Position numbers and translations under genes: made by a program | Notes under the pieces: generated by a model | The model's input: the letters and a program-made list of their open reading frames with translations, nothing else | The model's database searches: none | What the model was told of the DNA's origin: nothing | Assembly (NCBI GenBank): GCA_019096065.1 | Contig: JAGUCH010000005.1 | Span: 4,340,001-4,404,000 of the forward strand | Length of the DNA: 64,000 nt | Origin: Paracyclopina nana | Lineage: Eukaryota; Arthropoda; Copepoda; Cyclopoida; Cyclopettidae | Reading direction: 5' to 3' | Shown: positions 27,577 to 40,800 of the stretch, in pieces | Numbering within the stretch: position 1 is the stretch's first letter | Layout of the letters: each line of letters starts with the position of its first letter

Positions 27577-27941
27577 ACGTGATGCTCAAGTTTCAACAGC
27601 CTGCCAGATTTTATTGCTCCCTAGCGACCAAACAAATCATTATATTGCCTTCTGCAGTTCCATGCCAGCCGCCGGACGGACCCCACCACCATTTTTACTT
27701 TATGTGTACAAAAAGTTCATTGTCAGAATTCACTATATCAATATTGCTCCCCGAACAGCACTAATCGGGGAACGTTGGAGCCAGAGACCTCGCAAAAAAT
27801 TATCAGTCTTTGTTGACAAGGCATCTATAGCCGTTATCAGTATTTCCTAAGCTGTAAATACTCTCCGCATATTAGTTTCCCTTGTCAGACCTTTTTTCCC
27901 TCTTTACATTATAACCCATGCCTTAATTGATTTGTCAGAAT

Positions 27942-27947
27942 AATAAA
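27942..27947 (+). terminator. Poly(A) signal of Cdk4/6 paralogue A
   Basis: AATAAA 366 bp after the stop codon, on the coding strand. The 3' UTR would therefore be about 0.4 kb. Confidence 0.55.
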
Positions 27948-27959
27948 AAACAGCCAATC

Positions 27960-30900
27960 ACCTAATTTTTCAAGTTTAATGAATAAGCTACAGCGCCGGA
28001 TGACGATGGTGGGAAAGACGGGGATAATATTGGGGCTGCAAAATAATAATAAAGAGTAGTAGCTTGGCTGCCGAGCAAAAAAAGGGCAGCGGGAGCATAA
28101 CCGAAATATTTTGGTTCGTTTCTCACATGGTGTGAAGCGACAAGTCAAATTGCAACTCACTATGGCCATTCCATTTTGGCTATCATCATTTATATCTGTC
28201 GCTACCCTGTCATTGCTTTTGGGGTCAGCGAGCTGTGTGGAGAGAGGGGCTTTGGTATGCACTTGGAAAAAAGGCTCATGCCATATGTGCATTTTCTGCA
28301 ACCTACTCAATAGGAGCTCTAATTGAATGGAAATACAGCTCCAGCAGGACTCAATTTTTCACAGCGAGTAACCCTCGGGCTTTGAAAAAATCTCTAGTGA
28401 CCAGAAAAAGTGGCCCAAAAAATATTGTGAGACTAGTGCAATAAAGTTCGGAGCCATTGTCCCAAGTCGTCGTGTCTCCCCGTTTATGCCACTTGTAAAT
28501 CAAGCATCCCCAATCTTGGCAGCCATCAAAGGCCAGGCTGCTAGGGTGACATTTTTAGTTTTCCCCCTAAAAAACCTTTCGTCATCGAGTGGGTCTGTGT
28601 CGTGTGCATAGCTACTAATGCGTGACCGAGAAGCCTGATATTTACTGGCTCGCTCTCCCAAACTGGTAAATAAACAAAGTAGTACTTTAGTGCATGTGCA
28701 TCTCTCGACCCCCCTAAATTAAAGCTTAGATTTCACATTCTTGACAATCTATGGTATCTTTGGATCTTTTGAGAGAAAATGTCCCACTTTGAAGTGCAGA
28801 TCCACGTAGCAGCAGCAAAAGTAGTCCAGTATATTCGTTGTGAGACACAAACTATAATAATAATGACTTCGTTGTCGTCTCAAGTTGTATGTGCCAAACC
28901 AATGAGCTGCAGATCCCAATCGCGACTCAGGGAGGACCTTGTTAAGGTTTTTTTCCTCCTGCCCCAGAGTGTGTATATAGTGTGTCCATCCCTCCTGCCC
29001 AGAACAGTGAATTTTGTGTTCTGCAGTGCGCCTAATTAAGCCGAAGGTTTTGGGTCAGCTTTCAATATCAGAATCGAGGCAATAAATCAGCGCTTGATGA
29101 GCTGCTGCTGCTGCAGCATTGGCCAAAATGGGAGGAATTTCGATGCATAATCACATGGTTGTCAACAAATGAAGTCATCCAGGCTCTGAAAATGATTATT
29201 TTCCGCGAGACCGTTAAGAAAAATGAATGAAGGATTTGAGAAGATTAAGCCACAACTGCTTCGTAGGAACCCATTCACGGAGATTCCGTTCAACGGAAAC
29301 GGCAACAATTGACCTTGACATACCAAAGAAATTGTGAGTATTAGTGCGCGAAAAAAAGGCCGCGCGGAGTCTCAAAGAATTGAGAAAAAGACCGTTGGTA
29401 TTTTGTGGCATTTCAATGTCCACCCATAATTAGTCTCCCTCGAAGGGAAAAAAACAAGGGCTCCATTTTTGCTATGGTGGCCATTTTCATAATGAAGTGT
29501 ACATTGTGGAAAACAAACAACTTCTTCTCAATTAGCCTCTCAAGTATGCTACTTTGCTCTCTCCCTCTCTCGCAAAAATGTGTATATAATTCTTGCCTCC
29601 TTCTTTGGTATAGAAGTACCATGGCTCGCAGACAAATAGCTACTATATATACTACGTACAGTGCTAACCTGGAAAGTTCAACGCCGTTTATCATAGAGAA
29701 ACGCCACGATTGGACAACTGCCCACACTGAAAACTGTATTTAGGGCCATTACAGCCATGTCATTTTGCAGGCATTCGCAAACCCATACTCGTTCCCAAGC
29801 ACTTTTTTGCTGACTGCGACCCTCAGGCCAAATGGGTAGTGGAGAAGGGACTCATTTTTGAGTGTCGAAAGCCAGAAGCATAATGCGAATTAGATTTAGT
29901 ACTACTTTTGGCAGAGCAATTTGCCAAATAGCCAGAAGAGTCCCTTGTGGTGGAAAAAATTCCTTATATATTTTTTTCTAGAAAAAAATGGAAACTACTC
30001 TCTGATAATAATGATGGTTCCTCGTGTAGCCGTCAAAAAGTCGGACAATTGGGGCTAAATTCAAGTATATGGTAGGGAGCTCTTTGAGCACAGAAGGTGG
30101 TCAACGCAATAAATTCTCCCTCTGCCCCTCAAATCCAATTCACCTACTTTTGTTTTAAATCAGACCAGGAAGAAAGGAATATGTTAATAATTGATTGGAA
30201 CCGTGAAAAGCAACCAAGAGAGATTGTAGTGAAATTGAGATCAGGGGACGCTGTCATGCAACACTTGTCATCACACCTGAACATAATCATTGTTGTCATT
30301 TGCATTGGGGAGTGCTCTGCGTAAAATGAATCCACAAGAAGTAGGGTGCAATCTTTTATTCATTAACAACGTGAAAATGACTAGGTGGGAATATTATTTT
30401 ATATACTTTCCTCCCTCTCACATTTTCGATGGAGGGGGACGAACGTTCTCCATTAGCTTTGGCCTCAAGTGCATAGCTTGATGGTCATTAATTTGCCAAA
30501 GCATCCATGGGAGCTCGACAGGCTTCCAATTTGGGATTTGGAAGCAAATCTAGCAATTACACTAATGTCGAGGGTGATTTTTCCTGTCGAAAAGCCACAG
30601 CCACGAACGAACGCTTGGGAACACACCCCTTTTGGGATCGAAGGCAATATTTGGAGCGGCAAAGTGTAAAAACCACCCCGTTTATTGGTTTAATTTATCT
30701 CCTTCGCACCCAGGGACCTTCAGTGCAGCAGTAGTAGCGGATGCCCTAATTAGCCACAAGAAATATAGCCATCAAAAGGCGCCCCATTAGTTGTTGCGAG
30801 AGGGGGTCTCTCTCCTCGTGGAGCAGGAAAAAAATTCCTCCATTTTTTAGCTGAATCCATTGATGGTGATGAGGATCTTTTGTGACTGCTGATATAAGAC

Positions 30901-33900
30901 AATCTAGTAAGTGCTACAGGGTGGTCCACTCTTCATCATCATCGTTTCAAAGTCAAAGGGTACTACTACGTCCATTAAGAAGGTTAATGCTACCAAAATG
31001 GTATATAGCTTGGCCAAGGAAATTACCAAATTCTTTTATGAGAGGAGCACAACTGGTATTGGCAGCCTGCAATGATCAAGTAAACAATGCACGTTGTTTG
31101 TGGGAACAAACCAAATTGACAAGGCAGCTAGCATTCTTGTAAACAAAAGCTGCTGCTGCTGGTATGCTCAAAATAGAGGAGAAAATCTGACTCAAAATGA
31201 TGGAAAACTGCGGGAGTCTCTTGTTTTCTTGCAAACATCATCTTCTGCTGCTGCTGCTGCTGCCGACATGCCGACCTTTTAGCCATGTGACCTAGTTGTT
31301 TGTGAGTAAACATCTTTTTTCGGTGGAATAATAATCGTTTTTTGCGTTTTCAGCCAAGATTGGATATCGGCCAATGCCTTATAGCTGGCCATAGTAATTA
31401 TCCAGCAAAGCTATCTGTATTCCCAGGAATGCTCGGGCATTTTAGACAGCACAAGAGCTAATCCAAGCTGCTGTATACCACCCTGGGCGTCTTAACTGCA
31501 GAAATTGGACATTTTAGGTTCGTTATTTTGTCTCTCTCGTTTTTCAAGGACAAGCCAAAGACCCGAAATTAGCTAGTGAAGGAAAAGCATTTATTGCTAG
31601 CTGTGACCAAATTGATGACCAAAGCCAAGCCAAGGGCAATTTAGCAAAGACTTTTTTGCCTCAAAATGGGTGATGGTGGAAATAGAAATACCAGACAGCG
31701 GCGCAGGAAACGAGAGGGCAAACTAGTTTGCTTCTGGCAATATAGGAGTATATGTCACCGGACATCTATCCATCGCTCTTGGGAAATTTATTGCCCATGA
31801 AGCCTGTTCAAGATCAGGGTATTAAGGAAAAGAACAACAACAAGCCCCCCCCGCTGCCCCTGCTTGAACCCCTTAGCTGATCATCATTTTGTTGAACAAA
31901 AGCTCGCTTTGCGCCCACTTTGGTCAAGATGACAGATGCCCCCGCTAATAAACTACTAAGCCCAACCAAGCTAGCTGGTGGTGTTTGCTGCCCCAGAGTG
32001 AAGGAGAGTTGGCTGGGTAATGAAACTTGGTCGTGAGCTATTTTCCACGGCTGATTTCGGGCTATCAGAGATGATGATGATGAAGTCAGCTCATCCACAT
32101 CCACGGATATTATGCCAACAATGGCTGGCATTTTTGCCCCCTGCCTCATCCTTGTGGGTCGTCGTCTTATCTCTCAAGTTCTTTAGCTTGCCATTTTTTC
32201 ATCTCATGGCAAAAAAATTCACGGCAGCACAGCGGGAACTTAATTGATCCGAGATCTCGCGAGTCGAATCTCCTCACTCCGGCATTCCTCGATTGCAGTG
32301 CTGAACATCGCAAGAAATTCGAAAAATCACCCAGATGCAGATCGCCATTAGGCTGCCACCACGTTCGTATGGCAAGCACCTTTTTTTCCCCATTTGACCC
32401 CCAGAGTCGAGCAATGTCATGTGGGAAAAAAGTGGGAATAATGGACGCGAAGCAGCGCAAAACCGATGTGTTTCCGTCCTTTTAAGGCTTTATAATTTAG
32501 GTGAACTGGGTCATCATTCTCTATTCTCAAAGGATCATACAAATCAGCCTCAGGGATAAAACTGGCTTCGTGTGAACGCTGCTTCACTCGCACACAATGG
32601 GTCAAACTTAATCGCTAAAAACGGATGCATGAATAGCACCGGGGTGATTCCACAGTTTTCAGCCACAATCATAATGATTACCTATGTGACGTCCGAAGAA
32701 AATCTTGCATTGAGCATTTTTGAATTTTTGAAAAATGAAAGTAGGCTCTCACTGCTAATGCTGTAAGCTCCACAGGGGATAGGTAGCTTGCACCCCCTCT
32801 GGGGGTCTCTGGCCATGCATGCAAAAGGACCATATTTGGTTCCAGAGCAAGGGGGTGTAGTAGTATATATGGTAGCTTTGGCCCCCAACTTCTCCATGAT
32901 GGACATGCTTTCCGTTTGTGTGTGGCATTGTGTTCCACTTAACTATGCTCAGCAAGATTTACACAACCATACAGAATCAAATTTCCACTGAGGAATTCCT
33001 TTTGCTACTAAAACGGTGTTTTCGTCAAGTGGTCCATTTTTTTGCTTTGCATCAAAAGATGATTTGAAAGTTTTTCAGCAGCAGCAGCAGCAAAGTGGAA
33101 TGTTGCAACATCATGACATCAGCTGATGCACTGCATTACAGCTGCTGCTGCCCCAACCTTCACAATGGAAAACTCATTTTCCATTGTATGTCAACAGGCA
33201 GGGGTCACTTTGGATGTCACTACACTGTCATTTGAAATGTCAAAAAAGGCTTTCGAGAGGCCTCTCCACTATCATCAGCTTCTGGTTTCAAAGTGCGTTG
33301 GTCCCTGAATAAAAACCTGGTGCTATTGATGGGAAAGCTTCATGAAACATAACCCCTTTTAAAGGGCCCATTAGCGCAAGTTTTATGATGGATGTCGTCG
33401 GCAAAGTGTCGTGTTGCAAATTAAATTGCAATTGCTACGCCTTATTTCGGCTGTCATGCAATATAAAAAGCCAACAATAACACAGTGTGTTATGAAAGCC
33501 AACATGGTACGACAATGCTAAACGTGTAATGGAGTAAGCAGGAAGAGGGTTTACTAAGAAGCCTCAGGCGCCGCATTATATTATAGCGTTCATGATAAGT
33601 TTCCATGCTTAGCTTCTGATGGATATGCATGATTTAATGCTACTCAAAGATGAGAAAGGTGCCGAGCTGGCAAAGCTGGCAAACACAGCAATTGTGCAAG
33701 GATATGATGATAGACGATCGCCTAAGTACTCTTCAAATACGGTTTATTGCCTCAATGAATGAGCGTACGCGTATTTGCAAATTTCGCTGCCAAATCAGCA
33801 CTATTTTGCCATAAGAGTCTTCATAAGAGGAGAAATGACCACCATCCAGCTAGCATGAATAGTATACATATGCGAGGTCGTAAGTTGAGTTCGTTATCTC

Positions 33901-36900
33901 CTACCGATGGTTATCCTTCGGCAGTTTGTCGTCTCTTTGCGACCAACTTTGTGACTTTCCCATGTCCAAAGTTATGGAGGTATTTAACTGAACCCCCACG
34001 GTCTTCTGATGCGACAAAAACGCTCTTTATGTATGTGGAGCAGGCATCCATTGTTCCACAACAGATTCCTGGCTGACTTGCATTGCTGCAGCCCTTTGGA
34101 ATATTCCTCTGTCTTCGCATAAAAGCACAAACGTGGAGCTGCATGTAAAATTGCATCTCTATATGGATGGAAGTAGCTGGAATTTTGCCTGGAAGGCCCA
34201 ACAATGCACGTCGTACCTGTCGAAAGGTGATGGATGAGCCGGCTAATTACTGCACTTGGCTGATGATGATCCTAACAGATCCCTGGGGCTGGATGCAGCT
34301 GAGATTCAGCACAAACTGAGGAGATGATGCCCGCGTAAATGAGCTCGTTTATTATTGCAAGAATCCACCAAAGAGCCCCATGTCAGCCTGACAACATTGA
34401 GTAATTTCGAAAATTGCGCGGTAGCCATCTGTGGCCTTTTCTTCCAGTTGTTGTCAAGATGATTGCCAACTGCACCCACTAAAAAGTAAATTAGAAGATT
34501 TGCTGCAGCTCTACATCCATTTATTCGCTGTAATGATTCCTTAAAACATGATTGGAGCGTATATAGTAGTAGCAGCAGGAATGGACCCCTGCTATCAGCG
34601 GAATTCATCACTCTGATTTGATCAGGAGCACAGTTACCGCAAAAAGTAACAATTTTAATGGAAAAACCTCCCCTTGCCTTGCTTCACTTTGTGAAATTGG
34701 GTCAGAAAAAGTACGCCTAAATTAATATAGGAAATTAATTTTACCATCACAGTAACAACAACAGCAGCTGCTGTGTGACATTACAACCGCGAGCTTTTTC
34801 ACTACGACCGGAAATCATAGAAAACATACCGCGATCGCGTGTAACAGCAAAAGTCCATTAATTACTCTTCAGGATATGTACAAACGTTGTAATTCAAATG
34901 CTCCATGTACGTGACCCTTTTTGGTAATGTGTCATGAACTGCCAATTACTTGTCTAGCCAACTGAATTAAGGTATTAACCATCTTGATCAACATCTATCT
35001 TAGCAGGCTGTCGACTCATCTCATGGTAGTAGTAGAAGTAGTAAAAAAAACCTCTTGATTGATGAAGTGTTTGATCAAGCCTGATTAATATTTCCAGCGC
35101 GGAGAGCTCTCGCAGCATAGCAAGTAGTAATGCAGTATATAATAGTAATGAGTCATGACAGAGGAGATTGGAAATAAATGAAAATTGAGCTAGGAATGCA
35201 CGAGAGCTCCAAAGGGTGTGATTAACAGTCAGTACTTTTCCCCTGTGAGCTTCCTATGCTATACGCGGATGATATGTGGTCTCGCGCCAGTTAATTTGGC
35301 CAAAAAAAGTGCCCAGTTGATTTAGTGGATTGCTGCATTTTTTTCTACGACTCCTCAGTCCTAGGGGAGGTCGTTCTGGTTGTGTGTGTCAATGATTGCT
35401 TTTTGCATGCACTTTGTAAATGAGCTTGCCACTTTAAAGTGCACAAGATGGAAGTTCTCAAAATATTATTAGTCCAACTCCATGGATCAAGTTCTCGCCC
35501 CGCGATCAGCTAATTTGTTTTGGTCTTTAAATCTAGTTTTATGGCTAAACTGGCCTGATTAGCGGTCGATACCCCGTGTGATTGGGGGAAATTATGCTCC
35601 ATATCTGCAAGTACAATATATATTCCAGCAAATATTGGGCCAGTTTCAAGAGTCGCGCTTTGTGAATTTGCAGCCCGCATATTTAGACGTTTCCGTTTGC
35701 ATTTTGAATACTGCTGAGTCAGCTTGCATTTATAAACACGTTTAAATCCCTAGGGGAGCGCTCTTAGTTTAGCCTAAGAGTTTTGCATGCTTTACTCACT
35801 TTGAGTTAGCTTCTTCGATGACCCGAGGAAGCTTGAAGTCTGACACTTAGCGAAAACAAACGCGTTCTTTTCTTCAAGCCAAATTAGCTGGCGGTGCAAC
35901 GCTTTAAAATTTCCTCTCGAAATAATTCATGAGATCACATGGCCCCGCGCACTGCTAAACCATTCATCAACTGTCATCAGAAAAGAGATCCTCTTTCTTT
36001 ACTTTCAGCCAGTGGCTCATCAAGTGAATAATGTGTCTACATGAAAACGGCAAATTTATCTTGGAGGAGGCCACCACGTACTCGTATGGGGAATGTGTTT
36101 TTCTTTGCAGATTGATTGTACATTTCACATGCCAACGAAGATGGGAGCTAATGTGTGTATTTTGCCTACATGGCATTCCACCAGCTTCGTTTCAGAGATT
36201 AGCGAGGCTCTATAAGCCCTGATTTCTACTTTTGGTCTTTTTTGTAGCAGTTAGCGGAGACTCGCGCAGTAATCGGGGGTCTCCGGCCAAAATAGATTGG
36301 TAGGCCAAAATGTCTGATAATAAATGGGATTCAGATAGCAGCAGTTCAACTACGTCCTCCTATAGTTCCCGTGGGTCGTTAGTAGTTGACTGGCGGACTG
36401 AGATCAATTTGTGGTTACAGCTATCTTTTTCGATGAGTCTAACTACTTGAAAACTGACTGGCCTAGCCTGGAATGTGTAATCAAACTGACCCAATGCACC
36501 AGTAGGAGCTTGGTGATTCACGATTCATTGTTTCTCTACAACATGATCAAATTGAAGGAAAAAAAGTTCCAACCCGAAGAAGGAGGAAAATGGGCAAAAA
36601 GTGGTACGTTGTTAGGGATGCCCTGTAATCTGGTAAAAAGGAGGTTTATACTGTTATTATGAAGGGTTGGTTGATTTTTTTCCCCAGTCTACCTAAAGTG
36701 ACCCATTCAAGACACCAAGAGGTGAAGCGAGAGTTGTCAAAAATGTGTCATGACATGAAGGTCTAAGAAGGCGGGCGTATAGGGCTACGACGAGGGCCGC
36801 GACGAGGTATTGTTAGTAATTATAGATTTTACCCTTTCACTCTTGTCGGGCAACAAAAACTTCCGAAATTTTTTCCTTCATTGAACTTTAAAAAATGCTT

Positions 36901-37459
36901 TCAATGGGGGTGAAGTGTCAGGTGTTTTTAGGCTGCTGCTGCTGCTCTTTTTTGCCCCCTATCTCAAAGTGTATTCATTCATGCTCGATCCCCAGGTCAA
37001 GAAGCTGTGTTTGGGCCCCATTTTGGGATGTTTGAGGGACATATGGGTGGACATTTTTCAAAAAGAGCTTGAAGGGAAACTTTCAGGCATTTAAAATAGC
37101 CATGTCATGTCAGCTGGTTAGGGTAGGGCATGTGATTAGTATTCGTTGAATTTTTTCGCTGCAAAGGCTAAAAAGTGTAGCTAAACTTTTTCCTTACTGT
37201 AAACGTAGCATAACAACGGCCTAGATTGTCTTTTATGCTTTATTGTGCCCGAATTGTCATCAATTTCTCCATCTAGGCATTAATAAATCAGTCTAGACTT
37301 TTCTAGCAGCGGCCTCATTTTTTGATTTCTGCTAGTGCAGGCCTTAACGAAGCCAATACGAGCATTGCAAGAAACTCGTATCGCTTGTGCCGCGGTCATA
37401 ATAATTGCCACTTTTTGCAGCAGAGGCCAATAATCGGCACTAATTGAATAAGTCCAGAT
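27960..37459. other. Gene desert, left part
   Basis: About 9.5 kb without a recognised coding exon, repeat family or RNA gene. It has short trinucleotide runs (for example CTG at about 31244-31263), an FTZ-F1-type site TCAAGGTCA on the minus strand at 29310-29318 and a perfect RORE at 34694-34704. Open frames are short and scattered on both strands. The DNA looks unique rather than repeat-derived. Confidence 0.5.
37452..37459. repeat. Target site duplication, left, of TIR element copy 1
   Basis: GTCCAGAT directly abuts the element start and is repeated exactly at 37833-37840. The 8-bp size and the nTnnnnAn pattern fit hAT-type insertion. Confidence 0.7.
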
Positions 37460-37832
37460 CAGGGGGGTCTCGTAAGTGAGTTCTTGACGCAAGTTTTGCA
37501 TGCCAAAATCACCAAATCTGTTTGTCTTAGCCTAGGTGGCGCTAGTAGTTCTTACTACATAGCGCGTGAGCTCAAGTGATGTGTCAGTCATGGAAGCAAG
37601 CGGGCTAATCTCACGCGTCTTCAAAAGAGCTCCTAGATAAGTTCTGTATTTTTTAAAAAAGTATGCAATTTGGGCACTTTTTGATAATTTAAGGCAGGTT
37701 ATGGAAATTTTTGGAAGTGAAATCCACAGAATTATATTGAAATTTTGTCTTGAAGCCTACCACAGCTCAGTCAGACTGTGTGCTATAGTACAGCAGCGAC
37801 AAGAACTCACCTTATTACTATAGATCATCTTG
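37460..37832 (+). mobile_element. Non-autonomous TIR element (MITE, hAT- or P-like), copy 1
   Basis: A 373-bp element with no open frame. It starts CAGGGGGGTCTCGTAAG and its far end, read from the minus strand, starts CAAGATGATCTATAGTAA. The two ends share an imperfect inverted repeat whose best block is GTGAGTTCTTG(A/T)CGC. Exact 8-bp duplications GTCCAGAT flank it. The CAGGG start, 8-bp duplication and nTnnnnAn target favour a hAT-family MITE; a P-type element also makes 8-bp duplications and cannot be excluded. A copy in opposite orientation at 47673-48040 differs by only about three substitutions, so movement is recent. The transposase source is not in this window. Confidence 0.75.
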
Positions 37833-37840
37833 GTCCAGAT
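37833..37840. repeat. Target site duplication, right, of TIR element copy 1
   Basis: GTCCAGAT, an exact copy of the 8 bp at 37452-37459. Confidence 0.7.
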
Positions 37841-40800
37841 GAAAATCAGTGGCACCACAAGAGTTCCAAGGATGCAGTAACTTTACAGCTCAGCACAATT
37901 GAGGATTTTGCAATGTGTTGCCAAAATTGCGCAGTTGCCAAGACATTGTCTCGACTCTGCGACACAGACGGATATTGCACTTTCTGAAATTGCAGACTTC
38001 TCCATCAACGCTTGGGCTACATTTGCAGAATACTAGACGAGAATCGATCACAAATTGTCTCGTGCCCTTTAAATGTGCAGACCATTAAGACTAGCTGGAA
38101 TTGTGCACTGGAACAGGCCAAATGCTGCTGTAGTCTGTATACTTACATAAAGAAAGTAGGCCTCCTCCCAGCTCTGCATTCGACATCTCAACTGTTATTG
38201 TTAAAATCAGGCCCATAACTCTCGATGAGAGCTGCGCAAGTGAACTTTGGAAGTAGGCATAGGCCTAGTTTAGAATTGACCCATTTCGCTACTGAGCAAA
38301 ATGTCAATCATGATTGCAATAGATCTCTTTTTTAAGGCCACCAAGGATTTTTGCCTTGTGTGTGCTTTAGGCCTAGAAAAACAGATCAAGTGAGATATGT
38401 CAAGCAACGTTATCACATTACTTGTGTGAGAAAAAGACACTCACCACGTTCGATGAATGGAAATTCTTCTTGGCTGATAATCATCAATTATGGATTGAGC
38501 ACGATCTGGTGAGAAAATAGCATGTAGCACTGCTCCGCAACAAGCATTTTGCCTCCAGGCCAAATAATAAAGTACTGTAGACCTGGCAAATAATGGGCCA
38601 ATTTCGCTTCGGTGTACCCTATCGCAGCATACCGCGTTCCTATCCATCATCTATCTTCCAAGTCAAGTTTTTTGCCATTCGAGACAAAATAGAACCACAA
38701 TGGGAAACCACCAACGATGACGTTTTACTGGCTTTGATATATTTATCGGAATCGCACATCGAAACCAACGGGGGGTTGCAAAAAACGTACAGCTGAGCAT
38801 ATAACACGTGCGCTCTTTTGCTCGGTCATGTTAAGCCCAGGAGGGCTTTTTTCCCCCATTGGCCTTGTCAAAAACACCTAATGGGTGGCCTTTTTTTCCA
38901 ATTTGCATTCTCTGGATTCCATTTTGATTTTTCCATATTTCATAGATTTCACTTCAAATTGGCTCCCCCTGTGGCTGAAAAGGTGGATGACGTGAAAAAA
39001 TGGGATAGTTTCTTTTAATTACAGAAGTATTAACAAATGGCTTTTTGATTATTGCCCCTCAGTCAAGCGCCTCGTTTTCTGCCATGAATGTTGAAAAACC
39101 AGTGGCCTCCGGCCTAGTAATAATCCAAGGGAGGGGAATATGATAATATCTGGCGCGTGTTCCTAACGATGCCTTTACATCATAATTTTGCATATAATGG
39201 CAACGAGATCTCTTCATTTTAGCCCCGAAAAAGTGTGATATCAAGTATGACTATAATCATTGGCCTTAAAAGCAGCAGCAGCCCCAAGATAGGGATAATC
39301 GTGGTGGCCGTTTACGAGCAAAGGGGAAGGAGGCGGGGAGCTTTAATATCCACGGAGTGCTAATTGCGAAATTGCCCAGATGATTCCTATTATGCAATCA
39401 CGACTCTGGAATTTCTGCCCCTGGGGACCCCGTCATATAGGGGGGATTAGAAGTAATGAGCATTACACTGTGTGTCTCAAAGAAGTGACTCGAATCGAGG
39501 ACCCGCGGGCAAGAGCCCAAAAATGCGATCTGTGCTTTGACGAACCCCACGGGACAGGTTTTACTTCTCTGCGTGCAGGGCACTACTTTTATTGCCAACT
39601 AATTGGCGGGTAGAGGGCATATAAATTCTCCATGAGTCCGTACCTGACACTTCTTCGTCGACCATCGTCGTAGACTTGATGATGGCCCAAGACACTCGTA
39701 AAAAGATAGAGTTGCTCTCCTTTCTTTTTTACTTCAGCACCACCTACATGCGTTCACTTGCGCTCCCGATCGTTAGTCACTCAACACCCATGGTTTTCCT
39801 GTCGCCCACAATTCTGTCACTGGAATCATAATTACACACGTAGCCAACTCGGTTTTTTCCCTTTCAAGGGATTCCTTGCTCAAAGCTTATTGCTTTCCTT
39901 GAGGGATCTCGTTATAGGTCTCTTTCTTGGTCGAGGAATTTTTATGGGTGAGCAAGTGCCTCTTTTTTCTTGAAAAGACGACGACTACGACGCCTGCTGA
40001 TCCGAGGCAGGCATTAGCTCAGCAGATGGTTTATTGCCATAGACTAGATGAATATGCCGAGGAAGGAAAAAACTGGGTCTGATTCACACCATATTTCTTC
40101 GGTGCTCAAAGGTTCGGCTGGCCATAAGGTGATAAAGAGGGACATAAAGTGTCATGCATATGACCCTGGAGGGGCCTCAAGGGGTTTTAAAAGGCAATCA
40201 AGCGGCTAGTTTCCCACGACGAAGCCGCGCGAGCGGTCTAAGCCAAATGGAAAATTGAAACTGTGCGAATATAAAAAAAGTTTACTTAGGTCGTGTGAGG
40301 CCAGATTACTAGCAGGCGTCTTGAGTATATCTCACACTAGTCAAAGAAACCCGACTCGGGCCGCTAGCTCATTGGCACCCTGGGAACCCCACTTGATTCC
40401 CTGACCATAACGTCAGATTACATTAGCATATTGTGCTGAGGCCGTAAATGTCGAGCCTCGGAAAATCAACAAGCCTTGAGCATGGAAGGGTAGAGAGAGA
40501 GAGATAGTGTTACCAGCAAAAAAGGCTCATCCCCTATTTATTGCCTCCGCCATCCATTCGATGGCAGCAGAGATCAGCCGATGATGATTACATCCATTCA
40601 TCCTTCGACAGAGGCGCTAATTGCACCTCCCGAAAGTGCTGCTGTGGTACAAGCAAATATATCTGTTAATAACAGGCCGGATTGACGTGTGGAATGTTGA
40701 CCAGGCTGATGTGGTGTGAGAAAGTATAGTAGTGGTTTTGATAAGCGGCCTGATGCTGATTATGATAGTGGGATGATGCCCCGAGAAGGCTTGTTTCTTG